DNA of 64,000 nucleotides, from assembly GCA_017795085.1 (NCBI GenBank), contig CP051246.1:2234514-2298513 (forward strand), in the 5' to 3' direction. Position 1 is the first letter of the stretch. The number at the start of each line of letters is the position of its first letter. The stretch comes from Salegentibacter sp. GTDB taxonomy: Bacteria; Bacteroidota; Bacteroidia; Flavobacteriales; Flavobacteriaceae. Shown here one piece after another: positions 1 to 7,904 of this stretch. The notes beneath the pieces were generated by a model. That model did not search any database. It had not been told where the DNA came from and was given only the letters and a program-made list of their open reading frames with translations. The position numbers and the translations under genes are program-made.

Positions 1-112
1 AATGTTCAACCAGGTTATCTACTTTTGGAAGTTCACAACACCAGTCCATCCCCGGAGTCAGGGATTGAAATAGCAAAAGACTGGCTAATGATAAGGTTGC
101 AAAAATTCTCAT
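1..112 (-). CDS. Partial small exported protein of unknown function
   Basis: The first 37 codons of a minus-strand gene lie at the window edge, starting with ATG at 112. Residues 2-17 are hydrophobic and look like a signal peptide. They are followed by a Cys-Cys pair in the stretch DWCCELPKVDNLVEH, where the window ends. The family is not recognised with confidence. Similar small CC-containing exported proteins occur near metal-efflux genes in Bacteroidota, but that link is only inference. The gene lies in the left-hand island. Confidence 0.55.
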   Translation of the reverse strand, partial: MRIFATLSLASLLLFQSLTPGMDWCCELPKVDNLVEH

Positions 113-235
113 TAAATTCAAAAATAAACAAAAATTCTTGCAATGGTATTGCAAATGTCCTGATAGAATTAATCTCGTTATTACCTTTTATAGTGATTTG
201 AGCGCTTAGGGGAGTGCCAACTAAATTATCCTCAA

Positions 236-425
236 AAAGACAATGTGTCGCAAACTTGCGCCTGTTTATACGGCTTCTCAGGCCATTTGACGCAAATCCG
301 GTTAAAAATAAAAGTCTAAATATTTATAAATAACTGAAAATGAATAAAATAGGAATTTATAACATCGCGAAGCGTGTTACCCTCTTACTACTCATTTTTC
401 TGCGCTTCGCTACTCAAAATGGCAG
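236..425 (+). repeat. Partial third copy (C3) of the ~530-bp noncoding repeat
   Basis: This stretch lies in the 422-bp gap between the partial gene at 1-112 and the integrase at 535. It matches the 3' third of the repeats at 3670-4206 and 8902-9432. It has a motif pair at 244-254 (TGTGTCGCAAA) and 286-296 (TTTGACGCAAA), 42 bp apart start to start, then a tail at about 361-390 (ATCGCGAAGCGTGTTACC) resembling the tail of the 8902 copy. The distance from second motif to tail is 95 bp here and 96 bp in that copy. Nothing else is visible in the gap. Confidence 0.6.
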
Positions 426-534
426 CTTTTATAATCACATCAAAAATACTATTGAGCTTACGCACCATTTAAGCTAAAAAGATTTTCGCGAGGGAACGAG
501 GAAGAAAAAAAATTATAAATTGAAAGCCGTTCTA

Positions 535-1725
535 TTAATTCATTTTACGTTGCTTTTTATTAATCATAACCTGATCCAAGTTAGAAATATCAGAACTCAA
601 TTTATCCTCCAAAACTCTAGCATAAATTTGAGTCGTAGAAAGCTTGGAATGTCCCAGAATTTTAGAAACGGTTTCTATAGGAACACCATTAGAAAGCGTG
701 ATCACGGTGGCAAATGTATGCCTGGCCGAATGAAAAGTAATTTGCTTTCTGATACCGATGGATTTCATAATATCTTTCAAGTATTTATTCATCTTTTGAT
801 TGGAAATCACCGGAAAAATCACCTTGGAATTCTTTGATTTATTTTCTTGTAGATATTTTTGAAGAATCCTGTTGGCAGCTTCAAGTAGTGGAATTTTTAC
901 GGACTGTTGGGTTTTCTCACGTTTGGTATAAATCCAATCCTTCCCATCTATGCCTTTCACCAATTGGTCGGTAGTAAGTTCTTTTAAGTCAATATAAGAT
1001 AACCCGGAATAACAGGAGAATAAAAACATATCTTTCACCCGTTCCAGAGAAGGTGTTGTAAATTCCGTTCCTTCTAACTTACAAAGTTCCCGCTCGGTTA
1101 AAAACTGCCGATCATTTTTCTCAAACTTAAAATCATAACTTCGAAATGGATTCTTTTCCAGCCATTCTAATTTGATGGCCAGGTTCAACAATTTCTTTAA
1201 GCGTTCCAGGTGTTTCATCGTTCCATTGGTACCGCAGGTTTTTCTTTCTTTTTTGGCCCGGTAATTTCTCAGGAACATTTCAAATTCTGTGATAAACTGG
1301 TAATTGATCTGCTTCAGGTAAACATCCCTAGTTTTCTTTTTCTTCTTTAAAAACTCTTGTAGGTATTTTGCAGTAGTATGGTAATTCTTCAGCGTTCCCC
1401 ATTTCAGGACATCCTTCATCTTCTCATTATGATATTCAATAACCTCCTTGAGGGTTTTATGTTCTTCATCTAACCCTAGGTAAGAAGCCTTGATCTTATC
1501 AGCGGTAATCAAGTTGTCTTTATCTAAAATTTTCTTTTGAGTGTCCAGTAAATTGGAATAAACCTGATCCAAATAACTGTTTAGTGTTCTAATTCTAGGG
1601 GAAGTTCCTTTAAGTCGTCCTTTAGAACTATCCCATTCATTCACTGAAGTTTTCCTTTTAAGACTCATTTCAGCGCATTTTCCATTTACGGTAATTCGGG
1701 CGTAGATGGATAATTCTTGGATCAT
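535..1725 (-). CDS. Tyrosine recombinase/integrase of island B, N-terminally short
   Basis: A 396-residue Bacteroidota mobile-element integrase. An arm-type N-terminal segment is followed by a SAM-like core-binding domain (about 85-190) and a catalytic domain (about 205-380). Visible catalytic residues are H332xxR335, H359 and Y368. The first catalytic arginine is replaced by Ser243 in the motif YSGLSY, as is known for IntDOT-like integrases. Compared with the paralogue at 26125 about 25 N-terminal residues are missing: an in-frame TGA directly precedes the ATG and only eight residues precede YARITVNGK. Loss of an arm-binding strand could impair it. It begins 80 bp from an att-like repeat (1805-1817), the same geometry as the second integrase and its att. 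Confidence 0.9.
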   Translation of the reverse strand: MIQELSIYARITVNGKCAEMSLKRKTSVNEWDSSKGRLKGTSPRIRTLNSYLDQVYSNLLDTQKKILDKDNLITADKIKASYLGLDEEHKTLKEVIEYHNEKMKDVLKWGTLKNYHTTAKYLQEFLKKKKKTRDVYLKQINYQFITEFEMFLRNYRAKKERKTCGTNGTMKHLERLKKLLNLAIKLEWLEKNPFRSYDFKFEKNDRQFLTERELCKLEGTEFTTPSLERVKDMFLFSCYSGLSYIDLKELTTDQLVKGIDGKDWIYTKREKTQQSVKIPLLEAANRILQKYLQENKSKNSKVIFPVISNQKMNKYLKDIMKSIGIRKQITFHSARHTFATVITLSNGVPIETVSKILGHSKLSTTQIYARVLEDKLSSDISNLDQVMINKKQRKMN

Positions 1726-1804
1726 TCAAATGATATGGTTAAAAACAAAAAACACTGGAAATCAATAGATTAACAGTGTTTTATATCCGTTTAAAGTACG
1801 GTTC

Positions 1805-1817
1805 GTCGGGGTGGCAG
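1805..1817. other. att repeat, 13-bp copy of the tRNA-Pro 3' end
   Basis: The sequence GTCGGGGTGGCAG is identical to 27562-27574, which is the 3' terminus of the tRNA-Pro gene plus one base. The copies are in the same orientation and each lies just upstream of an integrase start. It is read as the left boundary of island A and the tRNA-proximal boundary of island B. The assignment rests on 13 identical bases and the matching integrase context. Confidence 0.75.
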
Positions 1818-2005
1818 AACGCTTTTAAAACGTTGAAAACCCCAGTATTTATATGGTTTCACGCAGTTCCAAATTTTTGAACTCACGATTAACTCACAAT
1901 TTAAATAGAACGTATTGGTGCAGTTTGATATTCTGGACTATCCCAAATATAATAAAAATTGTAGTAATTCTTCAGCACAAGTTTCATTCAATTTTATTGA
2001 GAACC

Positions 2006-2214
2006 CTAACCGGATATTCCATCAATACTTCCCAAAAAAGGATTTCCAAAAGGTTTTCCCGAGCAATACTTTTCTGCCATAATTTCCATTCCTATAATAC
2101 TCCCGCCTTGTTTTAAAAATGACATATCTGCTTTAAAAAAAAGATTACCTTCAACTTCAAAAATCTCTCCTCCCCATCAAATGTTGTTTCCTTTAATCGC
2201 TTCACATCTACCAT
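2006..2214 (-). pseudogene. Frameshifted small ORF of unknown function
   Basis: Starting at ATG 2214 the frame reads MVDVKRLKETTFDGEE and soon stops. A one-base shift near 2165 continues as a protein-like stretch (EIFEVEGNLFFKADMSFLKQ and onward) to a TAG at 2006. Together they would make a protein of about 67 residues. No family is recognised. It lies 15 bp downstream of the lipoprotein gene at 2230 in the same direction, so it may be the last gene of that small cassette. The stretch between it and the att repeat at 1805 shows nothing else. This is a weak call based on the look of the translation. Confidence 0.35.
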
Positions 2215-2229
2215 ATTTAAAACTAAATT

Positions 2230-2811
2230 TTAGGAAATTTCTAATGTTATTTCATGGACGACTTTCCATTTATCATTAATTTTTCTTACTAAAATCAATT
2301 TATATTCACCTGCCTTGTCGGATAAATGAACTGAGACATAAAATACCCCCATACTTTTCTTAGAATCCAGAACTATTTCGGAAAATCGGACAAAGTATGA
2401 GATGTTTTCATAATCTAATATTTCTTTAGGATTTTCAACTAATGAAATATTTTGATTTTTTTTACTTGTAATTTTTTTTATATCTAATTGATCTCCTGAC
2501 TGCTGATTGAGTTGTGATATTAAATATGAAAATTCTTTAAATTTATTAGGCAAAACATCTTGCGATAAATTTGGAATAATTGTACTATCTAATATATATA
2601 TATTTACAGGCACATTAGAAATAGAGTCTTTATAGTTTCTATACTTATTTTCATCTTCAATGATTTCAATATCTGGAGGTGGCAATAACGAAAGTTTCTG
2701 AATCATTTCAGAATAAAGAGTATACTTTACATCATTTCCCTTTTGATATGACTTATTCTCTTTACACGAGGTTAAGAATAAAATTATTAATAATAAAGTT
2801 AATCTGGACAT
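2230..2811 (-). CDS. Small lipoprotein coupled to a metallopeptidase fragment
   Basis: A 193-residue protein with an N-terminal lipoprotein signal, hydrophobic residues 4-13 and lipobox LTSC with Cys16. The mature part is charged and ends in a beta-rich segment (about 125-193), so it is probably a periplasmic or surface lipoprotein. No family is recognised. Its start overlaps the 3' end of the HEXXH fragment gene by 13 bp, which suggests translational coupling. That arrangement, an effector-like tail followed by a small lipoprotein, resembles polymorphic toxin and immunity pairs. The immunity role is inference only. Confidence 0.75.
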   Translation of the reverse strand: MSRLTLLLIILFLTSCKENKSYQKGNDVKYTLYSEMIQKLSLLPPPDIEIIEDENKYRNYKDSISNVPVNIYILDSTIIPNLSQDVLPNKFKEFSYLISQLNQQSGDQLDIKKITSKKNQNISLVENPKEILDYENISYFVRFSEIVLDSKKSMGVFYVSVHLSDKAGEYKLILVRKINDKWKVVHEITLEIS

Positions 2812-3359
2812 GGTATGGTATGATTTATTCTAACAATATTGGCTTTAGTTGCCCACTCACTCATCATTTCATTAGAAGGTCTGTATCGTGTTGGAGCATA
2901 TGGTCTAACACCGTCCCAAGCAAAATACATATAATAATCTAGTGGATATTGATTATTATCAATTTTCCTTAATGCTTCTGCAATCGGTATTATATATTCT
3001 TGGCTCATTCTATAATGTTGAACACTTGCATCATTTCCCCATTCAGTTTCTTTAAAGCGTAAAAACAGTTTCATAATTTCTTCCCTATCATCAGGAAAAA
3101 CTCCAGGCTCTTGCTCCTCTATAAATCTATACATTTCTGCGTGTATACCTTCATGTAACAAAGTAGATGCCCATTCCATTGAATTTGATGATTGGGAGAC
3201 TAAATTAAATTTAATTGTTACTATTCCTTCAGAAATTTTTGAGCCATCAGTTCTACCCGATGCTGGATCAGTAGAATCGTTATATGTAGTAAATATTAGA
3301 TCATAATCATCATTATTAACAAAGGTGGCTGAGAAAGAATTGGAACGATTAAAACGGCT
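2799..3359 (-). pseudogene. C-terminal fragment of a HEXXH zinc-metallopeptidase domain protein
   Basis: From an internal ATG at 3179 the frame gives 126 residues beginning MEWASTLLHEGIHAEMYR. This contains HEGIH, a zinc-metallopeptidase HExxH motif, followed by acidic and tyrosine-rich sequence. The same frame stays open upstream through at least 3359. It reads protein-like (YDLIFTTYNDSTDPASGRTD, then KISEGIVTIKFN), so the ATG at 3179 is not the original start. No signal peptide or N-terminal domain is found further upstream, so the gene appears to have lost its 5' part. Similar HExxH tails end large RHS or polymorphic-toxin proteins in Bacteroidota. Assignment to that class is inference. 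Confidence 0.55.
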
Positions 3360-3478
3360 ACATTGTATAGAGGCTGTTATTTGAAAAAATCTATAAAAAA
3401 GAATGTCAACATATGGGATATCACTACTGAAGGATTAAAAGCTTTTATACAGGAACCGTAATATTAAAAATGAAAAGT

Positions 3479-3535
3479 AGTGCAAGATGTGTGCCTGTGG
3501 GCACAATCTTGATTGCTCCCGCTGGTCGCAATAAA
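3479..3535 (+). repeat. Palindromic intergenic element
   Basis: An imperfect hairpin: CAAGATGTGTGCC and GGGCACAATCTTG flank a three-base loop, with one bulge. A GC-richer tail follows (GATTGCTCCCGCTGGTCGC). It lies between the metallopeptidase fragment and the ~530-bp repeat. It resembles dispersed intergenic palindromes of flavobacteria. No gene is seen between 3360 and 4216. Confidence 0.4.
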
Positions 3536-3669
3536 AAAAAGAGATGTTTAAGGGGAAAAGTCCTAAACAACCCATTTACTTTTTTCATCTTAAGCATTTT
3601 CCTTTTGCCGGTGAAAAGAAAATAATATGTAGATCAGGATGAATAAGAAATTATGTCCTTTTCATTTAC

Positions 3670-4206
3670 TTCTTCCATAGCCGTCGCATTACCTTTTGAT
3701 GCCCAACCTGTTCAAGCTTTGAAATTATGGAGGAGTTATAAAAGCGCAGCGGTTATGCACTCCGGTTAATTTTAAAGCTTGTTCTTTTAGCAGCAAAGGG
3801 TAAGGTGAGGTAAGAAGGATTCTAAAAAGAAACTTTGAAATCCTGATCGGTGTATTTTAGTTACTGCCGAGGCGGACTTGAGCCAAAAAGCTTACATGAA
3901 TTTTTCTTTCCTGTATTTATTTTCAAAGCTTTTGTCTCGTGTCCAAGACAAATTACAATGAACCTCTTTTGCCGAAATGAAGCTTTTGCAGAATGGAAGT
4001 GAAAGTGGTGAATGGTCTTGAATTTCTATTTTTTACTAAAAAATTAACCGGATTTACTAGGTTGAGAGCATTTTTTAGTAAAAAAGTTCTCCATAAAATT
4101 TTAAGCCTATTTATTTTAAATCGTTTTGGCTATAAATAAGTACAGAAAAAATGAAGATGGAAGCCCAACCTCGCAATGCGGGTTGCCCTCTTGCTCTTCA
4201 TTTTCA
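3670..4206 (+). repeat. Copy C1 of the ~530-bp noncoding repeat
   Basis: Directly repeated, imperfectly but colinearly, at 8902-9432. Shared blocks include GCATTACCTTTTGATGCCC, GAGGAGTTATAAAAGC, GGTTATGCACTCCGGTTAAT, GTGTCCAAGACAA and ATGAACCTCTTTTGC. Near the 3' end are TTTTTTACTAAAAAA (4029-4043) and TTTTTTAGTAAAAAA (4071-4085), 42 bp apart and perfectly complementary to each other. No long ORF is conserved between copies, so the element looks noncoding. It ends just beyond the stop of the cation-efflux gene. Confidence 0.75.
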
Positions 4207-4216
4207 ATTTCACCTC

Positions 4217-5116
4217 TTAACCATCAGGTTCCACATGAATATGAAGATCAATGATTGAAGGAATTTCTTTTTGAACTTTTTCCTTCACCTGATGGGCTAT
4301 AGCGTGGCCGCGTTCAACCGAAATAGTTTTTTCTACCCAAATATGCATATCAATGTGCGAGCCTAAACCCATTTTCCTGCTATAGCATTTTTCTACTTTT
4401 TCTACTCCCGAAGTTTTTAATGCTATTTCACGAACTTCCTGAATAAGTTGGGGTTCCAGAGCTTCATCAAGTAATTCTCCCAGGGCCGGTCTGGCGATTC
4501 CCCAGGCATTATAAATAATAAATCCGCCGGCCAACAGCGCTGCATAGTCATCGGCAACTTCAAAGCCTTTTCCGCCAATTAAGGCAATACTAATTCCAAT
4601 AAAAGCCGCGGCCGAGGTAATAGCATCACTCCGATGATGAAAGGCATCAGCTTTTACTGCACCACTACCAATTTCTTCTCCGGTTTTTAAAACAAAGCGA
4701 TATAAAATTTCTTTGGTGAGAATTACTAAGATTAAAATGATCAAGGTATAGGGAGCAGGAGTTTTGTGGGGGGCTATGATATGAAAAATACTATCGCGAA
4801 TAATAATACCCGCAGCTATAACCAAAGCTACCGAAATACCCAGTGCCACAAGCGCTTCGGCTTTTCCGTGGCCATATGGATGATTTTCATCTGCGGGTTT
4901 GCCCGACCATTTAAGACCAAGCCATAACATAGTGGAAGTAAAAACATCTGCTCCAGATTCTATAGCATCGGCAATAAGCGCGTAGGAATGGCCAAAAATA
5001 CCGCCTATTGCCTTAACAGTAGCCAGCAGTGCACTAATTATAATTCCTGTTAGTGTGGTTTTTAAACCTTTATGAGTTTCAGGGCTGGCTGAACCTTTCT
5101 CAGGGTTATGTTTCAT
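4217..5116 (-). CDS. Cation diffusion facilitator (CDF) metal efflux transporter
   Basis: A 299-residue inner-membrane protein with about six membrane spans and a C-terminal cytoplasmic domain (about 215-299). CDF proteins exchange divalent metal ions such as Zn, Co, Fe or Mn for protons. Key positions are visible. TM2 has ADAIESGAD (E53, D57) where many zinc CDFs have HxxxD. TM5 has DAFHHRSD (H160, D164). The loop HPYGHGKAE (79-87) is the family signature. The TM2 Glu-for-His change makes metal specificity uncertain. It is the last gene of a tight operon behind the DUF2231 gene (3 bp gap) and a small lipoprotein gene. The operon lies downstream of a Fur-family regulator. Confidence 0.9.
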   Translation of the reverse strand: MKHNPEKGSASPETHKGLKTTLTGIIISALLATVKAIGGIFGHSYALIADAIESGADVFTSTMLWLGLKWSGKPADENHPYGHGKAEALVALGISVALVIAAGIIIRDSIFHIIAPHKTPAPYTLIILILVILTKEILYRFVLKTGEEIGSGAVKADAFHHRSDAITSAAAFIGISIALIGGKGFEVADDYAALLAGGFIIYNAWGIARPALGELLDEALEPQLIQEVREIALKTSGVEKVEKCYSRKMGLGSHIDMHIWVEKTISVERGHAIAHQVKEKVQKEIPSIIDLHIHVEPDG

Positions 5117-5119
5117 CTT

Positions 5120-5614
5120 CTAATTGAATTCATTACAATCTGAAGATGGGGTGTACACACCGGCACCTTGCTGATAAACCAGGGTGGCCCCCAAATGCCC
5201 GGTATAGGTGAGAAATCCGCTTCCTGTAATTAACAAAATTATGAGCACTGATTTAAAGATTAACGATTTACTCCGGATCTTATCTGAAAAGATTTGTAGT
5301 AAAACATCAAGAATAAATGAGGCTGTAAAAATCCATGCGGTAATATAGGCAAGATTTTGATGGTCTTTAAGAATAGTAGGATCACAAATTTTTCTTGAAA
5401 CAATGCCATCTGCAAGGTTTCCGGTATAAATGGCTATCCATAAACCCACTATTCCAAGACCTAACAGAACACTCCCTCCCAGCTGCCAGGTTTCTTTTTT
5501 AGACCATAAAGTGATAATCTTAAAAACCAAAGCAACTAAAAGCAGTCCTATAGGAAAGTGAACAGACAGAGGATGAAAAACCTCTGTCCGCCAAAATTCC
5601 GGTAATTCATTCAT
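5120..5614 (-). CDS. DUF2231 family membrane protein
   Basis: A 164-residue protein with four predicted membrane spans (about 20-37, 46-64, 90-108, 121-139). It carries the DUF2231 signatures HPLSVHFPIGL near residue 15 and GHLGATLVYQQGAGV near residue 140. The family's biochemical role is not established. Conserved membrane histidines suggest a cofactor or metal ligand, which is inference. Its start abuts the stop of the lipoprotein gene upstream (TAGATG) and its stop lies 3 bp before the CDF start, so the three genes are almost certainly cotranscribed. It probably serves the metal-handling operon. Confidence 0.85.
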   Translation of the reverse strand: MNELPEFWRTEVFHPLSVHFPIGLLLVALVFKIITLWSKKETWQLGGSVLLGLGIVGLWIAIYTGNLADGIVSRKICDPTILKDHQNLAYITAWIFTASFILDVLLQIFSDKIRSKSLIFKSVLIILLITGSGFLTYTGHLGATLVYQQGAGVYTPSSDCNEFN

Positions 5615-5929
5615 CTAATCAAGTATTTTTACAGAAATTGGATCTAATCTTTTTCCTGTTTTTTCTACTTCCACTTCAACATTTTGTCCTTCTTCCAATT
5701 CTGAAAACTCAACGGTACTCCCGCCTCTTGTCAATTCGGTTTCTTCCGTAAAATACAATTCCAATGTTTTATCATCGGCCGTTTGTACATAAATTTCCGT
5801 TTTTTCAGCCTCAACTTCCTTTACCGTTCCCTGGTAAGTGCCCGATTCAACTGTGTCCGTACTTTCTCCACAAGAGATAAAGGTTATTAAAGCTACGAGT
5901 GCAAGTGATTTGAAAATTTTTGCTTTCAT
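5615..5929 (-). CDS. Small lipoprotein of the metal-efflux operon
   Basis: A 104-residue protein with lipobox FISC (Cys20). The mature domain of about 80 residues is very acidic and beta-strand-rich, with alternating phrases such as GTYQGTVKEVEAEKTEIYVQ and VEFSELEEGQNVEVEVEKTG. This resembles a small OB-fold-like domain (DUF5666-like). It is the first gene of the lipoprotein-DUF2231-CDF operon. A metal-binding or scaffold role in the periplasm is plausible but not shown. A possible promoter for the operon lies at 5992-5999. Confidence 0.75.
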   Translation of the reverse strand: MKAKIFKSLALVALITFISCGESTDTVESGTYQGTVKEVEAEKTEIYVQTADDKTLELYFTEETELTRGGSTVEFSELEEGQNVEVEVEKTGKRLDPISVKILD

Positions 5930-5975
5930 GGTGTTAGTATTTAAATTATTATTTTTTAGGAGTATCCGTTTCTAG

Positions 5976-5999
5976 ATAAGCTCTCTTATATCAAAGTTA
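5976..5999 (-). promoter_or_regulatory. Candidate promoter -7 box and short palindrome upstream of the metal-efflux operon
   Basis: On the minus strand TAACTTTG (5999-5992) fits the Bacteroidota -7 consensus TAnnTTTG. A 5-bp-arm palindrome, ATAAG-CTCT-CTTAT (5976-5989), lies just downstream of it, where a repressor could block transcription. No clear TTG -33 box is seen at the expected distance. The Fur-family gene next door is the natural candidate regulator. Both the site and the link are tentative. Confidence 0.35.
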
Positions 6000-6086
6000 G
6001 AACAATATGTTTAATTGAAAAAAATAATAGTTGTCCCTGGTCAAAATAATCCAATTTGTTTTATTATATATCGTAAATCTTTGTGT

Positions 6087-6452
6087 TTAACTGTGGTTAC
6101 AGGTAGAGCAACAGCCTTTTATAACCAAATTCGCATCAGTAGCCATAAAACCTTCCGGAAGACTGAATGATGGAACTTTTTGTCCCGGTAAACAAATGGT
6201 CGTATCGCATTGGGTACAATGAAAATGAAGGTGGATATAGCTATACAAATCACAATTACACTCATCTTTATAAAAAGCATATTTAGTAAGCCTCGATCCA
6301 TCATCAATACTATGTACCAGATTCTTTTGTTCAAAGGTTTTTAAAGTTCTGTAGAGCGTAGTCTTATCTGATTTTTCAAAATAGGTTTCGAGATCAGATA
6401 AACTTAATGCAATTTCACTTTCAGCCAGATATTTATATACCAATAAACGCAT
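6087..6452 (-). CDS. Fur-family metalloregulator, 5' end cut by an IS
   Basis: From ATG 6452 this gives 121 residues: a winged helix (about 1-58, with KSDKTTLYRTLKTFEQ) followed by a metal-binding dimerisation domain. Visible ligands include C65/C67, HLHFH (74-78), C79xxC82 and C115xxC118. Members repress metal-homeostasis genes with Zn, Fe or Mn as corepressor. The frame continues upstream of the ATG as NRRILRPTTMR, a native-looking start of the first helix. It then runs into the stop codon of the degenerate transposase at 6492-6494. The original start was therefore probably lost at about 6480, and the internal ATG may give a slightly shortened protein. It lies 157 bp upstream of the metal operon, same strand. 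Confidence 0.8.
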   Translation of the reverse strand: MRLLVYKYLAESEIALSLSDLETYFEKSDKTTLYRTLKTFEQKNLVHSIDDGSRLTKYAFYKDECNCDLYSYIHLHFHCTQCDTTICLPGQKVPSFSLPEGFMATDANLVIKGCCSTCNHS

Positions 6453-6491
6453 CGTGGTGGGCCTTAATATTCTTCTATTCCAGCAGTAATT

Positions 6492-7743
6492 TTATAAAAC
6501 CGGTACGAGATTGTTATAATTGCTCAGGACTTGGCTTCTGAGGTAGAGCTCAGTTCTCCATTTTTGGATATAGGTACAAAAAATAGTATAGGTAGCTGAT
6601 ATTTTTGTTAAGGTTAAAAGGTTCATTACAAAAAAGATCGTTCCAATCCAGCTCTCTGAGGTATCTTTTCTTTTTGCCTCTATGTTGCCCAGCCCATAAT
6701 CGTTCTTGCCTTGGCCAAACTTGCCTTCTATAAGGTTTCGCTGGTTTCGCTCTTTGCGTGGCTTTCGTTTTTGATAGGGTGATAATTGTTCTTTTGTGGG
6801 GCGTCCAAGGGAGGCACCAACAATACGTATGTTTTTCTGTTTCAGCCATTTTCTGTTTTCCCGGTTAAAGTAAATCCGATCTGCCAGGAGCAGTTCGGGA
6901 TAATGACCAAAGGTCGCCTTATAGGCAGCTACCTGTAATTTCAGATCCATCGATTCATTAAAGGCTTCCCAACCAATATGCTCCACACGACTCATGCCAT
7001 TGCTTTCGAATGAACTTTCTCACCAATGATCTTCTTTTCTTTCGCTTCTTTGAAAAGGCCAAGTATTCTTTCCTGGTCACCCTACGATAGGTACGCGGCT
7101 TTTTTAAAGAAGGACTTTGCTCATAAAGCAAATCAATAAGGCGTTCACTTTCCTCCCTTGCCTTATGAAGCAAACCTCCATCGGTAGGATAGGCTATCTT
7201 TTGAATGGCAACGGTGGCATCTATTTTTATGCTGCCTTTGTTGGTCGAGGAACCTTCAGAAGGTTGAGGCTTGTCATTATCATCATCATTTTTTGGGTCC
7301 TTGTCATCGATCCTCTTTTTCCCCTTGGGTTTGAGAGCATCGGCCTTTTCAATAACCAGCTCGTTCCATTTATCAAAGGAAGCAGCCCCCATACGTTTGC
7401 GGATATCCACAAATACCGTAGGGTGGAAAGGGGCTTTGGTTTGAAAGAAAGTAAGCCCGAAAAAGTATTGAAGATAAATATTTTCGCTAATCATCTCCAC
7501 GGTCCCCCTGTCATCCAGTCCTAATTTATGTTTTACAATAAGGGCGCCTATGACCATGCGAATGTCTATGGATTCCCTTCCACGATCCGTGCGAAAGCTT
7601 TAGCATAAGTATTGGCCAGTTCATCCCAGGGTAACACCTCTGCTAATTTTATCCAGCCAGCGGTTATCCGGGGAAAGTTCATTATCGAAAGGGTGGGAAA
7701 AATCCTTTAAAACTAATTGACTGGAAGGAGTATACTTGATCAT
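6492..7743 (-). pseudogene. Degenerate IS5/IS1182-type DDE transposase
   Basis: The N-terminal part starts at ATG 7743 (MIKYTPSSQLVLKDFSHPF) and shifts frame near 7620. It continues from about 7600 to 6975 (ALIVKHKLGLDDRG, then IDATVAIQKIAYPTDGGLL) and shifts again near 6975. It ends in LADRIYFNRENRKWLKQ and ESWIGTIFFVMNLLTLTKI, with TAA at 6494. Relative to full-length family members about 80 codons are missing between RKFIRKQ and the DDE-domain part (FGHYPELLLADRIY). Two frameshifts and the deletion make it nonfunctional. Its 3' end abuts the Fur gene. A 9-bp inverted repeat overlaps its start. Confidence 0.85.
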
Positions 7744-7790
7744 AAGTGCAAAGGTTATGGCATGATAATTACAGAATCCACTGCACTTAT
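7742..7790 (-). promoter_or_regulatory. Inverted repeat overlapping the transposase start codon
   Basis: ATAAGTGCA (7742-7750) and TGCACTTAT (7782-7790) are perfect 9-bp inverted repeats. The first arm overlaps the ATG of the decayed transposase, so in an mRNA the hairpin would bury the start codon. Some insertion sequences use such hairpins to prevent translation from read-through transcripts. The rest of 7744-7904 shows nothing clear; IS ends were not delimited. Confidence 0.35.
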
Positions 7791-7904
7791 ACAATAAATT
7801 CCTATAAAAAAATAAAAAAGAGAGACTTAAGGGGTGACATAATTTATATAAAACAGATATATTTTTGAGAAAGCCACTTTTAAGACGCTCATACATAAGT
7901 ATAA

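Noticed and set aside
1853..2116. Plus-strand open frame of 87 codons next to the left att site
   Set aside because: Basic, low-complexity translation without family features. It lies opposite the better minus-strand reading at 2006-2214.
3333..3461. Plus-strand reading TLYRGCYLKKSIKKNVNIWD and onward, ending at 3461
   Set aside because: It looks protein-like, but it is short, has a stop just upstream and no start codon, and no family could be named. It might be a fragment.
7117..7524. Plus-strand frame of 135 codons opposite the transposase
   Set aside because: It is the antisense of the transposase coding sequence and lacks any recognised feature.
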